64,000 bases of DNA from Peptoniphilus_A harei_B. Its GTDB lineage: Bacteria > Bacillota > Clostridia > Tissierellales > Peptoniphilaceae. Position numbers and translations under genes: made by a program. Shown here piece after piece: positions 35,039-45,200 of this stretch. The stretch spans positions 334,705-398,704 of the forward strand of contig JAWGHR010000001.1 in assembly GCA_032560695.1 (NCBI GenBank), written 5' to 3'. The notes beneath the pieces were generated by a model, which was not told the DNA's origin, did no database searches, and was given only the letters and a program-made list of their open reading frames with translations. Position 1 is the first letter of the stretch, and the number at the start of each line of letters is the position of its first letter.

Positions 35039-35634
35039 TAGTCTGCCCTCCTATTAAGTAGTAGTTTGAATCCTGCAATTAAGAATCCTAGAAGTATGAA
35101 GGCACCTGCTGGGGCTCCCATAATTCCAATTCCTGGATAGGATTCTGGTAAGATTTGTTTTTCAAATAATGTTCCGTAACCGAAAAATTCACGAACAAGA
35201 CCCATGGAAAGAACTGCTATTGTATAGCCAACTCCTGTTCCAAATCCATCTACTATTGATGGAACAAGTTTGTTCTTGTATGCGAAACCTTCTGCTTCTC
35301 CAAGGATACAGCAGTTAACAACGATTAGTGGTAAGAAAATACCAAGTGCTGCATAAATTGATTGGAAATATGCTTGAAGGATCATTTGTACTAAAGTTAC
35401 GAAAGTTGCAATTACTACTATAAAACAAGGAATTCTTATTTTATCAGGAATTACATTTCTAAGGGCAGATACTACTGTGTTACTCATTATAAGTACAAAA
35501 GTAACCGCCATACCCATTGCTAGTGAGTTAGTTAAGCTGTTTGTAATAGCCAGTACTGAACAAAGACCTATAAGTTGCATGAATACAGGATTGTTTTTGA
35601 AAGCACCGTCTAAAAATACTTTAGATAATTTCAT
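35038..35634 (-). CDS. rnfE: Rnf complex subunit RnfE
   Basis: 198 residues, six membrane helices, start MKLSKVFLDGAFKNNPVFMQ and VNCCILGEAEGFAYKN, as in RnfE/NqrD. Inverted-topology partner of RnfA. Ribosome site GGGGG precedes the ATG. Confidence 0.96.
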   Translation of the reverse strand: MKLSKVFLDGAFKNNPVFMQLIGLCSVLAITNSLTNSLAMGMAVTFVLIMSNTVVSALRNVIPDKIRIPCFIVVIATFVTLVQMILQAYFQSIYAALGIFLPLIVVNCCILGEAEGFAYKNKLVPSIVDGFGTGVGYTIAVLSMGLVREFFGYGTLFEKQILPESYPGIGIMGAPAGAFILLGFLIAGFKLLLNRRAD

Positions 35635-35645
35635 TTTAAACCCCC

Positions 35646-36230
35646 TTATTCATTTTTTAGAACTTCGTTATAAACTATTATGGCATCGTTGGAACCTGCA
35701 AGTGCTCCCTTAGAAGAAATTGTTGCTGATGTTAGCCACATAACTTCATTGTCAGCCTTTGGATCCTTAGATATTTCTAATGGACCTGCAGCAGACTTTC
35801 CTTCATAGGATGGATAGTATTCATCAGTTGTGATTCTAGAACCAAATCCACTTGTTTCTCCATTGGAGATATTTCTAAATCCAGCGATTGTATCGCCTTC
35901 AAGTAGGAATCCAAGGGCGTTAGTCATAGCTCCACCATAACCATTTGATTTTACGTTTACACCATATCCAACAACATCTTGTCCCTTTTTAGCAACAAAG
36001 ATTTTTTCTATGTTTGGATATTTTTCTTTTATTGAATCTAATTTAGCTTGATCGTATTCTTCGAAACTATCAGCAGCATCACCAAAAATAACTTCATAGG
36101 ATGCAAGTGTATTTTTAAGTTCAGTTTCAGCAATTACTGGAGCCGTAAAACTATTTACAGCTGCAAGAAGACCTGCTGATAGGGCACAGAATACTAAAAG
36201 TATTATTCCAAATTTTACCGGTTCTTTCAT
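35646..36230 (-). CDS. rnfG: Rnf complex subunit RnfG (flavoprotein)
   Basis: 194 residues: one N-terminal membrane helix and an external FMN-binding domain. The covalent flavin-threonine motif appears as LTSATISSKGAL (about 165-176), a slight variant of SGATxTS but with the threonine kept. It relays electrons on the outer side of the membrane. Directly adjacent to rnfD. Confidence 0.95.
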   Translation of the reverse strand: MKEPVKFGIILLVFCALSAGLLAAVNSFTAPVIAETELKNTLASYEVIFGDAADSFEEYDQAKLDSIKEKYPNIEKIFVAKKGQDVVGYGVNVKSNGYGGAMTNALGFLLEGDTIAGFRNISNGETSGFGSRITTDEYYPSYEGKSAAGPLEISKDPKADNEVMWLTSATISSKGALAGSNDAIIVYNEVLKNE

Positions 36231-37235
36231 TTACTTCGCCTCCCCATATGCACTTGATACTGTAAGTTTGTCAATTAATGGTGTTGCGAGGTTCATAAGA
36301 CATATTGCGTATGAAACACCTTCAGGAAGAGATGCCTTAACCCTAATAACTGCTGTTAAGATACCACAGCCAAGGGCAAAAATAATTCTTCCTTTTTTGT
36401 TTATTGGGTTTGTAGTGTAGTCAGTTGCCATGAAAATAGCACCAAGTAACAAACCACCTGCAAGTAGTTCATAAGGAATAAGTTCCATTGGGATTCCAAG
36501 AACAAATAAACATACTGCAGTTGTTGCAACATAAATAACTGGAATTTCCCAAGAAATTACCTTTCTTGCTACTAAGTAAACAAATCCAATTAGAAGTGCA
36601 ATTGCAGAAGTTTCTCCTATTACACCACCAATATTTCCCATAAACATATCTCCCATTGATGGAAGATTAGTAAGATCGCCAGAAGCTATTATTTGAAGAG
36701 GTGTTGCAAAAGATATTCCATCCACTGCTGCAGATGATGTTGTAATACCTTGCTTCAATATTTCTGGTGAAATATAATCTGTAATTTGTTTTGGCCAAGA
36801 TGTCATAAGTACAAGTCTTGCTGCAAGGGCTGGGTTCATAAAGTTGAAACCAATACCACCAAAACATTCTTTAACTACTAAAATTGCAAAAACTGATCCG
36901 AAAGCTGCCATCCATAGTGGGAAAGATTGAGGCATATTAAGTGCAATCAATATTCCTGTAACAACAGCAGATAAATCAGCGATTTGTACAGTTTTCTTTA
37001 GGCATTTTTGTGTAATAAGTTCAGTAAATACACAAGCACCGATACATACTGCTAAAAGAGCTATAGCCCTTGTTCCAAAGAAATAAACAGAAGCAATCAT
37101 TGCAGGAACAAGTGCAATAATAACATCAAGCATAATCTTTCTAACAGTGTCGTTTGACCTAATATGAGGAGCTAATGAAACAAAGCGTGCCTCATTTACT
37201 GTCATCGGATCTTTATTAATTTTATTATTTTCCAA
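36231..37235 (-). CDS. rnfD: Rnf complex subunit RnfD (membrane flavoprotein)
   Basis: 334 residues with about ten membrane helices in the NqrB/RnfD pattern. The covalent FMN site is the threonine in DGISFATPLQI. RnfD is thought to belong to the ion-translocating core that pumps Na+ or H+. No stop-start gap to rnfG. Confidence 0.95.
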   Translation of the reverse strand: MENNKINKDPMTVNEARFVSLAPHIRSNDTVRKIMLDVIIALVPAMIASVYFFGTRAIALLAVCIGACVFTELITQKCLKKTVQIADLSAVVTGILIALNMPQSFPLWMAAFGSVFAILVVKECFGGIGFNFMNPALAARLVLMTSWPKQITDYISPEILKQGITTSSAAVDGISFATPLQIIASGDLTNLPSMGDMFMGNIGGVIGETSAIALLIGFVYLVARKVISWEIPVIYVATTAVCLFVLGIPMELIPYELLAGGLLLGAIFMATDYTTNPINKKGRIIFALGCGILTAVIRVKASLPEGVSYAICLMNLATPLIDKLTVSSAYGEAK

Positions 37236-37246
37236 ATTGATCCCTC

Positions 37247-38581
37247 CTATCTCTTTTGATTAGCTCTGATTTCTCGTTTAGCTAATTTAACAGATGCTGT
37301 AAGATGTCTCTTCGCTGGACATACAAAGGAACATATACCACATTCCATACATTGGTCAGCGTGAAGATCCATACATAAGTCCACATCGCCCTTTAAAATC
37401 GCATGATTAATATCAGTTGGATTTATATGAGCTGGGCAGTGGTCAACACATCTTGAACATCTAATACATGGAGACTCAATTCTTTCTGTGACTTCTTCTT
37501 CAGTGAAAACTAAAATACCAGAAGTAGTCTTAGTAATTGGTGAGTCAAGATTAAATACTGACTTACCAGTCATAGGACCACCACAGATGATTTCTTTGAA
37601 GTTGTCTTTTACTCCACCACAGAAATCTAGGATATCTCCCACAGGAGTACCTATTTTAACGAGAATATTCTTAGGTTCCTTAATACCAGAACCAGAAACA
37701 GTTATAACTCTTTCATAGGAAGGTTTTCCTTCGATCATGGCTTCATAGAAGGCAAGAGTAGTACCAACATTTGTTAGGAAAACTCCAACATCATTTGTTA
37801 CACCATTTTGTGGAACAATTCTTCCAACTACAGCTTCAGAAAGTCTCTTTGAATCACCTTGTGGATACTTAGTTTGGCAACCAACAACCTTTAAGTGATT
37901 CCAATTAGGATTTTCCTTAATAACCTCTTCCATCTTAGCAATTGCATCAGGTTTGTTTTCTTCAATTGCCATATAGGAAGCTTCCTTGTTGTAGTAATAT
38001 GAGAAGATATCTAGACCTTCTAATATTTCTTCAGTTTTTTCTAGCATAATTCTATGGTCACATGTAAGGAAAGGCTCACATTCTGCACCATTAATTATAC
38101 ATTCATCTAGAACTGGGTCTTCACTCTTTAGCTTAGCGTGAAGTGGGAAACCAGCTCCCCCCATTCCTACGATTCCCTTTTCTTTAATAAAAGGAATTAA
38201 ATCGTCAATTGGATGATCCTTATAATCCTTAAAAGATTTAAGGTCATCAGTCATTTCATCCTTGCCATCGTTTTCTATAACGACGCAATCACAATACCTT
38301 CCATCAGCTGTATACATTTTTTTAATCTCTTTAACTGTACCTGATACAGAAGAGTGTATAGCTGCTGAAATAAAAGCATCAGAATTCCCAACAATTTGGC
38401 CAACTTTAACAGTGTCGCCCTTAGATACAACAGGTGAGCATGGCGCACCAATGTGTTGTGACATAGGTATGTAGGCAATCTTTGGACTTGGCATCCTCTC
38501 AATTGCGATTTTTTCTGTCAAAGTTTTGTGTTCGTCCATATGAACTCCACCTACGGAAAAAGTGAGATTTCTTGAACTCAT
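37247..38581 (-). CDS. rnfC: Rnf complex subunit RnfC (NADH-side subunit)
   Basis: 444 residues. Rossmann-like NAD/FMN domain with GMGGAGFPLHAKL, an SLBB segment, and two C-terminal [4Fe-4S] motifs, CIRCSRCVDHCP and CMECGICSFVCP (about 370-421). RnfC passes electrons to NAD+ as ferredoxin is oxidised. First gene of the operon. In an anaerobe the complex converts the ferredoxin-NAD+ energy gap to an ion gradient. Confidence 0.96.
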   Translation of the reverse strand: MSSRNLTFSVGGVHMDEHKTLTEKIAIERMPSPKIAYIPMSQHIGAPCSPVVSKGDTVKVGQIVGNSDAFISAAIHSSVSGTVKEIKKMYTADGRYCDCVVIENDGKDEMTDDLKSFKDYKDHPIDDLIPFIKEKGIVGMGGAGFPLHAKLKSEDPVLDECIINGAECEPFLTCDHRIMLEKTEEILEGLDIFSYYYNKEASYMAIEENKPDAIAKMEEVIKENPNWNHLKVVGCQTKYPQGDSKRLSEAVVGRIVPQNGVTNDVGVFLTNVGTTLAFYEAMIEGKPSYERVITVSGSGIKEPKNILVKIGTPVGDILDFCGGVKDNFKEIICGGPMTGKSVFNLDSPITKTTSGILVFTEEEVTERIESPCIRCSRCVDHCPAHINPTDINHAILKGDVDLCMDLHADQCMECGICSFVCPAKRHLTASVKLAKREIRANQKR

Positions 38582-38971
38582 AAAACTTCACCCCTTATTT
38601 GGCATAAGCCTATATTTTTACCATTTGTTATAATTATAACACTAAATTTTATTAAAGTACATTATTCTACTGAAAAAATTCAATTTAGGAAATCTTTATC
38701 ATCATTTAAAATTAGTCATTCTTGACCCTTGGTTTTTGATATCGTTTATCAAGAACAAAATAAATTAAAAACTTTATTTTTCTTTAGTAGTTGGCTTCTT
38801 TGTATATAAAATTAGGCTGATAAATTTAAATACAAGCAATATTATCAGAAGATTTTTTCTTTTTAGTCTTTAACAATAGTCCATAATTCTATAAAATCAA
38901 ATCTCCTAATTAAAATTTTACTCAAATATAAAAAACGACGTTATGTAATATAACGCCGTCATCTTATATCA
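38582..38971. other. Intergenic region upstream of rnfC
   Basis: 390 bp without a reading frame. It has an extended -10 TGTTATAAT for rnfC on the minus strand (38641-38633) and the phaJ terminator at 38931-38960. Nothing else is recognisable. Confidence 0.55.
38931..38960 (-). terminator. Terminator of pha operon
   Basis: Imperfect GC-rich hairpin with AACGTCG/CGCCGTT-type arms followed by T6 on the minus strand, 12 bp past the phaJ stop. Confidence 0.7.
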
Positions 38972-39400
38972 TTATTCTAGTGGAGCTAAAACTAGAGCCC
39001 TACCCTCTATTACTGTTTGTCCATGTTGATTTACGCAAACTGTGTCCAGAATTACCCTATTTGTATCAGGAAAGATTTCTTCTACTGTGCAAGTCGCTGT
39101 AATAGTATCTCCAAAATGAACTGGGTGCGTAAATTTAAGATCTTGATTCAAATAAATAGTTCCTGGTCCAGGAAGTTGGGTTCCTAATACTGAAGAAATA
39201 AATCCTGCACTAATCATACCGTGAGCAATACGTTTTTTAAATCTTGTTTTTTTAGCAAACTCTTCATTGATGTGGGCAGGGTTAAAGTCACCAGATACTC
39301 CAATGTAGTTATAAACATCTGCCTCTGAAACAGTTTTTGTAAAGCAAGCACTTTGCCCTACCTTCAATTCATTAATAGTTTTTCCCTTTGTGTTATCCAT
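38972..39400 (-). CDS. phaJ: (R)-specific enoyl-CoA hydratase, MaoC/PhaJ-like
   Basis: 142-residue single hot-dog domain with the hydratase-2 motif DFNPAHIN; D38 and H43 are the expected catalytic pair. PhaJ turns trans-2-enoyl-CoA into (R)-3-hydroxyacyl-CoA, the monomer for polyhydroxyalkanoate synthase. It sits 20 bp downstream of phaC in the same operon, which supports that role over other MaoC activities. No phaA or phaB gene is in the window, so this hydratase may be the monomer source. Confidence 0.9.
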   Translation of the reverse strand: MDNTKGKTINELKVGQSACFTKTVSEADVYNYIGVSGDFNPAHINEEFAKKTRFKKRIAHGMISAGFISSVLGTQLPGPGTIYLNQDLKFTHPVHFGDTITATCTVEEIFPDTNRVILDTVCVNQHGQTVIEGRALVLAPLE

Positions 39401-39420
39401 ATGTCACTATCCCTTCTATT

Positions 39421-40488
39421 TTATTTTGAGTGACTCTTTAACCAGTCCACTACAGTTGGTGCTACTTCTTCTTGACTCCTTCTACTTACAAACATTCCAA
39501 TGTGACCTGTAGGGAAAGATTTAGCTGTGTAGTCTTCACTTCCCACATAATCTCCAATTGGAATAGATGCAGCATTAGGCACTTGGTTATCTCTTTCTGC
39601 ATAAAGATTTAGAACTGGCTGAGTGATTTTTTTCAAATCTACTTTTTTACCACCAACTTCCATTTCGCCTTTAATAAGACGATTTTCTCTATACATTGCG
39701 TTTAAGAATTCCTTATAAGCCATGCCAGCTTGTCCAGGACTGTCGAAAATCCACTTTTCCATAGTCATAAAACTTGAGAGATGTTCTGGATCGTCTAAGT
39801 CATTTATGACATCTACATATTTGTTCACCATAAGTGATAAAGGTTTTAAAGTTAGGAAACCTGTATTCATAAAGTCTCCTGGCACAACTCCATAGGCTTC
39901 TACCATCCTGTCTGGGTCTAAATATTTTCCCCACTTGAAAAGAAGTCCGTCATCTGTAGAGAAGTCTACAGGTGTAACCATAGTTACAAGATTTTTAACC
40001 TTTCCTGGATGAAGAGCTGTGTACATTAAACTAAAAGTACCACCTTGGCAGACACCAAGAATATTTATCTTATCTGCGCCACTTTCTTTTCTTATGTGGT
40101 CAACAACATCGTCAATGTAAATATTTATATAGTCATCTAAAGAGATATACTTGTCATCAGCTGTAGGGAAACCCCACTCTATCAAATATAAATCTAGTCC
40201 ACTGTCTACTAGCTTTTTAATAAAGGACTTATCTTGACCAATATCCATCATTGAAGGAGTGTTTACAAGTGCATAAACTATTAAAGTTGGAACCTTGCTC
40301 ACACTTCCTGTAGATTTTTTGTAGTGATAAAGTTTTAACTTATCTTCCTCAAAAACAACTTCTCTTGGAGTTTGATTAGCATAATCATTAGTTGCATTTA
40401 CCATACTCTCATAACTTTTTAGAAATTTTTCTTGAGCCTTTATCCCTTCTTCAATGGATGTCTTTATATCAAAAAAATCTTTGTACAT
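39421..40488 (-). CDS. phaC: Class III polyhydroxyalkanoate synthase subunit PhaC
   Basis: 355 residues, the usual class III length. Alpha/beta-hydrolase fold with lipase-like box GVCQGG, nucleophile C147; the aspartate in AERDNQVP (about 300) and the histidine in TGHIGMF (about 328) complete the triad. It polymerises (R)-3-hydroxyacyl-CoA to storage polyester, as a complex with PhaE. Strong ribosome site AAGGAGGAG. Between phaE (59 bp gap) and phaJ (20 bp gap). Confidence 0.94.
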   Translation of the reverse strand: MYKDFFDIKTSIEEGIKAQEKFLKSYESMVNATNDYANQTPREVVFEEDKLKLYHYKKSTGSVSKVPTLIVYALVNTPSMMDIGQDKSFIKKLVDSGLDLYLIEWGFPTADDKYISLDDYINIYIDDVVDHIRKESGADKINILGVCQGGTFSLMYTALHPGKVKNLVTMVTPVDFSTDDGLLFKWGKYLDPDRMVEAYGVVPGDFMNTGFLTLKPLSLMVNKYVDVINDLDDPEHLSSFMTMEKWIFDSPGQAGMAYKEFLNAMYRENRLIKGEMEVGGKKVDLKKITQPVLNLYAERDNQVPNAASIPIGDYVGSEDYTAKSFPTGHIGMFVSRRSQEEVAPTVVDWLKSHSK

Positions 40489-40547
40489 TTTCTCCTCCTT
40501 GACCTAATCTATCTCAAAGTTTATTGCGATAATTTTTTAAAGCTTTC

Positions 40548-41702
40548 TCAGTCTTCCTTACCCTTCAATTCTTCCAATTCTTTCTTTAAGGACCTAACTT
40601 CACGTCTCAATTCATAGACATTCTTATAAACATTATCTACTTCAGACTTTGTAACAATTGGAGAATCGCTAAGAGATTTTTCAATTAACTTGTCAAATTC
40701 AATTTTAAAAATCATATAAGAATCTGCTGCCTTAGCAATAAGCTTTGAAAACTCATCTGTATAAAAATATTTTTCAATGGCATTTTCAACATGCTTTGAC
40801 CACATCTTATAAAACTCATTGAAAGTTTTTGGATCTTCACCCTTATCAACTGCTTCAAAGTATTCTTCAAAAACTTCTTGGGAGTTCTTATATCCAACAG
40901 ATAAAGATTTCGTCATAAATTCAGAGACAGAAATTAGCATATCAATCATAGAATCTACAGCTCTATTGTTTTGCTCAAGCATTTCTCTTGAACTTCCAAC
41001 TACAGGAGATTTTACTAAAATTCCAAAAGTTTTATTATAGGCATCCTTCCATTCTTTTAAAGAATCTGATAGCTTCATAGGATCCTTGTATATAGCTTCC
41101 ATGTAAATATCAGCTATATTTTGGTAGGCAAAAGACCAAGGACCAACAAAATTTTCTAAAGTTTTTAAGTAAGTATTAAAGTAACTTTGAGAGTTAATCA
41201 TCAAGCCTTGAATTTCTTTAGGCAAAAGTGGAATTAAATTATTTGTGAAAATTTCATTAAATTGATTTACTAACTGGTTTAGATTTTCTTTGTAGGTATC
41301 ACTTCCAGGTTTTAAATAATCATCGTTGAACTTTTTCCATTGTTCATAAGCACCAAGGTACAATTTGTTAGAGTTAAGAATTTTTTCAAAAACATCTCTA
41401 GTACCTGCTCCCATCATTTTGCTAGCATCAAAAGGATTATAATATTCCATCATCTTTGTCCAAGCTTCGTAAGGACTATTCATAAATGGATTTTCTTGAC
41501 TAGAATTTTTCACCATGTCTTCCCAACCCTTCATCCATGCTTGTTGGAACTTTGCCCAATCTTGATATTTTGTAAAATCAAAAGCATTGTCTTGTGTTTC
41601 TTCATTTTCAGGATCTCTCTTTGGCAGAGCATCCATCCATGCCTTCATCATTTCTTGACTTGTTTTGAACATATCATTCCAAGCGTTGTTGTTCATTGTC
41701 AT
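40548..41702 (-). CDS. phaE: Class III polyhydroxyalkanoate synthase subunit PhaE
   Basis: About 384 residues, mostly helical and rich in Trp, Tyr and charged residues, with AWMKGWEDMVKN, DTYKENLNQLVNQFNEIF and a C-terminal coiled coil (YELRREVRSLKKELEELK). PhaE has no catalytic motif and activates PhaC. The length is near that of known PhaE (about 360), distinct from the short PhaR of Bacillus class IV. Start at the ATG at 41702, 5 bp after GGGAGG; an ATG two codons on is an alternative. Confidence 0.9.
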   Translation of the reverse strand: MTMNNNAWNDMFKTSQEMMKAWMDALPKRDPENEETQDNAFDFTKYQDWAKFQQAWMKGWEDMVKNSSQENPFMNSPYEAWTKMMEYYNPFDASKMMGAGTRDVFEKILNSNKLYLGAYEQWKKFNDDYLKPGSDTYKENLNQLVNQFNEIFTNNLIPLLPKEIQGLMINSQSYFNTYLKTLENFVGPWSFAYQNIADIYMEAIYKDPMKLSDSLKEWKDAYNKTFGILVKSPVVGSSREMLEQNNRAVDSMIDMLISVSEFMTKSLSVGYKNSQEVFEEYFEAVDKGEDPKTFNEFYKMWSKHVENAIEKYFYTDEFSKLIAKAADSYMIFKIEFDKLIEKSLSDSPIVTKSEVDNVYKNVYELRREVRSLKKELEELKGKED

Positions 41703-42015
41703 ATTATCCTCCCTGTTTTCTAAATTTAAATTCACTTTTGTAATTTATCTTATTAATAAATTACCCACTTTTTTATATTGTAAAACAATAATATTTTGTT
41801 TTGTTAAATTTTTATTAAAGTTTATGTAAAATTTATTACTTCTTAGTTTTTTGTTAGCTTTTGATACCTTATAACTTTGTAAAAAACCATGTCTTAGTAA
41901 TTTATAAAAATTTTTCTCTTGCCAGCTTATAAAAGTTTGTTAGTCACTAACCAAATGCAAGTCTTTGATGATTCGCTTGTTGATATATAAATAGAAAGCC
42001 ACAAAACCTTACTTT

Positions 42016-42123
42016 CTTATGCTTTAATGCAAGGTTATGAAATTTTATTAGCTTATGATTTAATACAAGGCTATGAAATTTTATTAGCTTATGATTTAAT
42101 ACAAGCTTGAAAAACTTTACTAG
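42016..42123. repeat. Three tandem copies of a 36-bp unit
   Basis: Copies start at 42016, 42052 and 42088, each opening with CTTATGNTTTAATNCAAG. The first two differ at three positions in 36; the third diverges in its second half. No spacers. Confidence 0.85.
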
Positions 42124-42251
42124 CTCCCAATAACTTAAAAGCTTATAAAAATTTTTCTACTCCTGTTTGTTTGCAAACTATAAAATTATTATTTCCTTAT
42201 CTTTTCTTATAACCACCTTAGCAGCAAGAATTTTATTTTAAAAATTTGCAC

Positions 42252-42284
42252 AAAAAAAGTAGGCCTATATCTAAGCCTACTTTT
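42252..42284 (-). terminator. Terminator of rpoBC
   Basis: 10-bp stem AAAAGTAGGC/GCCTACTTTT (42255-42264 with 42275-42284), U7 tail on the minus strand. Confidence 0.92.
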
Positions 42285-42297
42285 AATTTATAAAATT

Positions 42298-45200
42298 TTA
42301 TTCTTCTTCAACTGTTTCAAGTTCAATTTTAACGTCATCAGTTGTTATAACTTCTGAGTCTTCTAGGATATTGTAATCTTCCTTTAGGCTTTCGTCGATT
42401 CCAATTTGAACCTTTGAATTAATACGAGCACCTGTACCTGCTGGTATAAGTTGTCCAATTATAATATTTTCCTTTAGACCTTCAAGTTTATCTTCCTTAC
42501 CCTTGATTGCTGCATCTGTAAGAACTCTTGTAGTTTCTTGGAAGGATGCTGCTGATAGGAAGGATTCTGTTGCAAGGGAAGCCTTTGTGATACCAAGTAA
42601 GTTGATTTGACCAATAGCTGGTTCCTTACCTGCTTCAATAGCTTCTTTGTTTGCTCTCTTGTAGTCAACAACATTTACAAGAGATCCTGGAAGTAAATCT
42701 GTATCTCCTGCATCTTCTATCTTGCACTTTGATAGCATTTGTCTAACAATGATTTCAATGTGCTTGTCGTTGATGTCTACCCCTTGAAGTCTATAAACTC
42801 TTTGAACTTCTTTTACAATGTATTCTTGTACACCCTTTTCGCCCTTAACACGTAGTAAGTCTTGTGGATATACAGAACCTTGTGTAAGTTCATCTCCTGC
42901 TTCAACTTCATCGCCAGCTTTAACCTTTAGTCTTGAGCCATAAACGATGTTGTAGGAGTCTACTGTTCCATCTTCAGCTGTAATAAGAACTTCTCTCTTC
43001 TTGTTAGTTTCCTTAATGTCAACTACCCCAGCACGTTCTGCAATAACTGCAAGACCCTTTGGCTTTCTAGCTTCGAAAAGTTCTTCAACTCTTGGAAGAC
43101 CTTGAGTGATGTCGGCAGCTGCCGCTACACCACCAGTGTGGAAAGTTCTCATTGTAAGTTGTGTACCCGGTTCACCAATTGATTGGGCAGCAATTACACC
43201 AACTGCTTCACCAATTCCAATGTGTGATCCTGTTGCAAGGTTTCTACCATAACAGTGGGCACAAACCCCAGTCTTACTCTTACAGCCAAGGATTGATCTA
43301 ACCTTAACTTCTTCTATTCCTAGAGATTCGATTAGGGCTGCATCGTCATCAGAGATGGCTTCGTTAGCTCCAACAATTAGTTCTCCAGTTTCTGGGTTAA
43401 CTATATCTTCAAAGGAGTATCTTCCTTCGATTCTATCTGCAAGAGATTCTATTAATTCTTTTCCATCTTTAAAGGCTTTAGCTACAAGATATTCATCTGT
43501 GCCACAGTCTTCTTCGGAGATAATAACTTGTTGTGAAACGTCTACTAGTCTTCTTGTCAAGTAACCAGAGTCGGCAGTTCTTAGGGCTGTATCGGCAAGA
43601 CCCTTTCTGGAACCGTGGGCTGACATGTAGAATTCAAGTACTGAAAGACCTTCTCTAAAGTTTGAAGTGATTGGAACTTCGATAGTCCTACCTGAAGGTG
43701 ATGCCATAAGTCCACGCATACCTGCAAGTTGTCTAATTTGGTTCTTAGAACCTCTGGCTCCAGAGTCAGCCATGATGTAGATGTTGTTTAGAGCATCAAA
43801 TCCGTCCATTACATCATCAGTTAAGTCATCTGTTGCCTTGTTCCAGATTTCAATTACCTTTTCATATCTTTCTTCATCAGAGATAAGACCCTTTCTAAAG
43901 GCTTTTTCGTACTTAGCTACTTCTTGCTCAGCTGCTGCCAAAATTTCTGGTTTAGAGTCAGGAATTTGTACGTCACCCATTGAAATTGAAATAGCTCCAA
44001 TAGTTGAGTAATGGTATCCTGTTGCCTTGATGTTATCAAGAAGCTCAGCAGTTTTTATATTTCCATGTTTTTTGTAAGTTTTTTCAATTATTTTTCCAAG
44101 AAGTTTCTTGTCTACAACTTGGTCGATTTCAAGTGAATATTTATCTTCATCCCTGTTAACAAAACCAAGGTCTTGTGGGATAAATTCATTCATAATAAAT
44201 CTACCAACAGTTGATGGGACAATTTTACCCCTCTTGTCATTTTCATCTGCATATCTTCTTACAGATACCTTAGATTGAAGGTGTAAGAATCCTGATTCAT
44301 AAGCGTGGAACATTTCATCGAAGTTTCTATAAACTGATCCGTCACCCTTTAGCTTATCTTCTCTCATAAGAGTTAGATAATATGAACCAAGAACCATATC
44401 TTGTGTAGGAGTAGTAATTGGCTTACCATCCTTTAGGGCCAAGATATTGTTAGTTGAAAGCATTAGTAGTCTTGCTTCAGCTTGTGCTTCAGTTGATAGT
44501 GGTAAATGGACAGCCATTTGGTCACCATCAAAGTCGGCGTTATAAGCTGTACAAGAAAGTGGATGAAGCTTAATAGCCTTTCCTTCTACAAGGATAGGTT
44601 CAAAGGCTTGGATACCAAGTCTGTGAAGTGTCGGTGCACGGTTAAGAAGAACTGGGTGATCTTGGATAACTTCTTCAAGTACATCCCAAACTTCTTCCTT
44701 TCCTCTTTCAACCATTCTCTTTGCAGATTTAATGTTGTAAGTTAGGCCTCTAGAAACAAGCTCTTTCATTACAAAAGGTTTAAATAATTCTAGTGCCATG
44801 TTCTTTGGAAGTCCACATTGGTAGAATTTAAGTTCTGGTCCAACTACGATTACAGAACGACCAGAGTAGTCAACTCTCTTACCAAGTAAGTTTTGACGGA
44901 AACGACCTTGCTTACCCTTTAACATTTCTGATAAAGATTTAAGTGGTCTGTTTCCTGGTCCAGTAACAGGTCTTCCACGTCTACCGTTATCAATAAGAGC
45001 ATCTACAGATTCTTGTAGCATTCTCTTTTCATTTCTAACGATAATGTCTGGAGCGTTAATGTCCATTAACTTCTTAAGTCTGTTATTTCTATTTACAATT
45101 CTTCTATATAAGTCATTTAAGTCACTTGTTGCAAATCTTCCACCATCAAGTTGTACCATTGGTCTTAGGTCTGGTGGTATAACAGGGATTGCATCAAGGA

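Larger units (their letters stand above)
41703..42297. other. Long gene-free, repeat-bearing region between phaE and rpoC
   Basis: 595 bp, very AT-rich. It holds a short 6-3-6 inverted repeat (41776-41790) near the expected phaE promoter, the 36-bp tandem repeats (42016-42123) with degenerate copies of CTTATAAAA on both sides, and the rpoC terminator. No credible reading frame. Confidence 0.65.

Noticed and set aside
42016..42123. Possible CRISPR array (36-bp units)
   Set aside because: Units abut without spacers and no cas genes are near; it is a plain tandem repeat.
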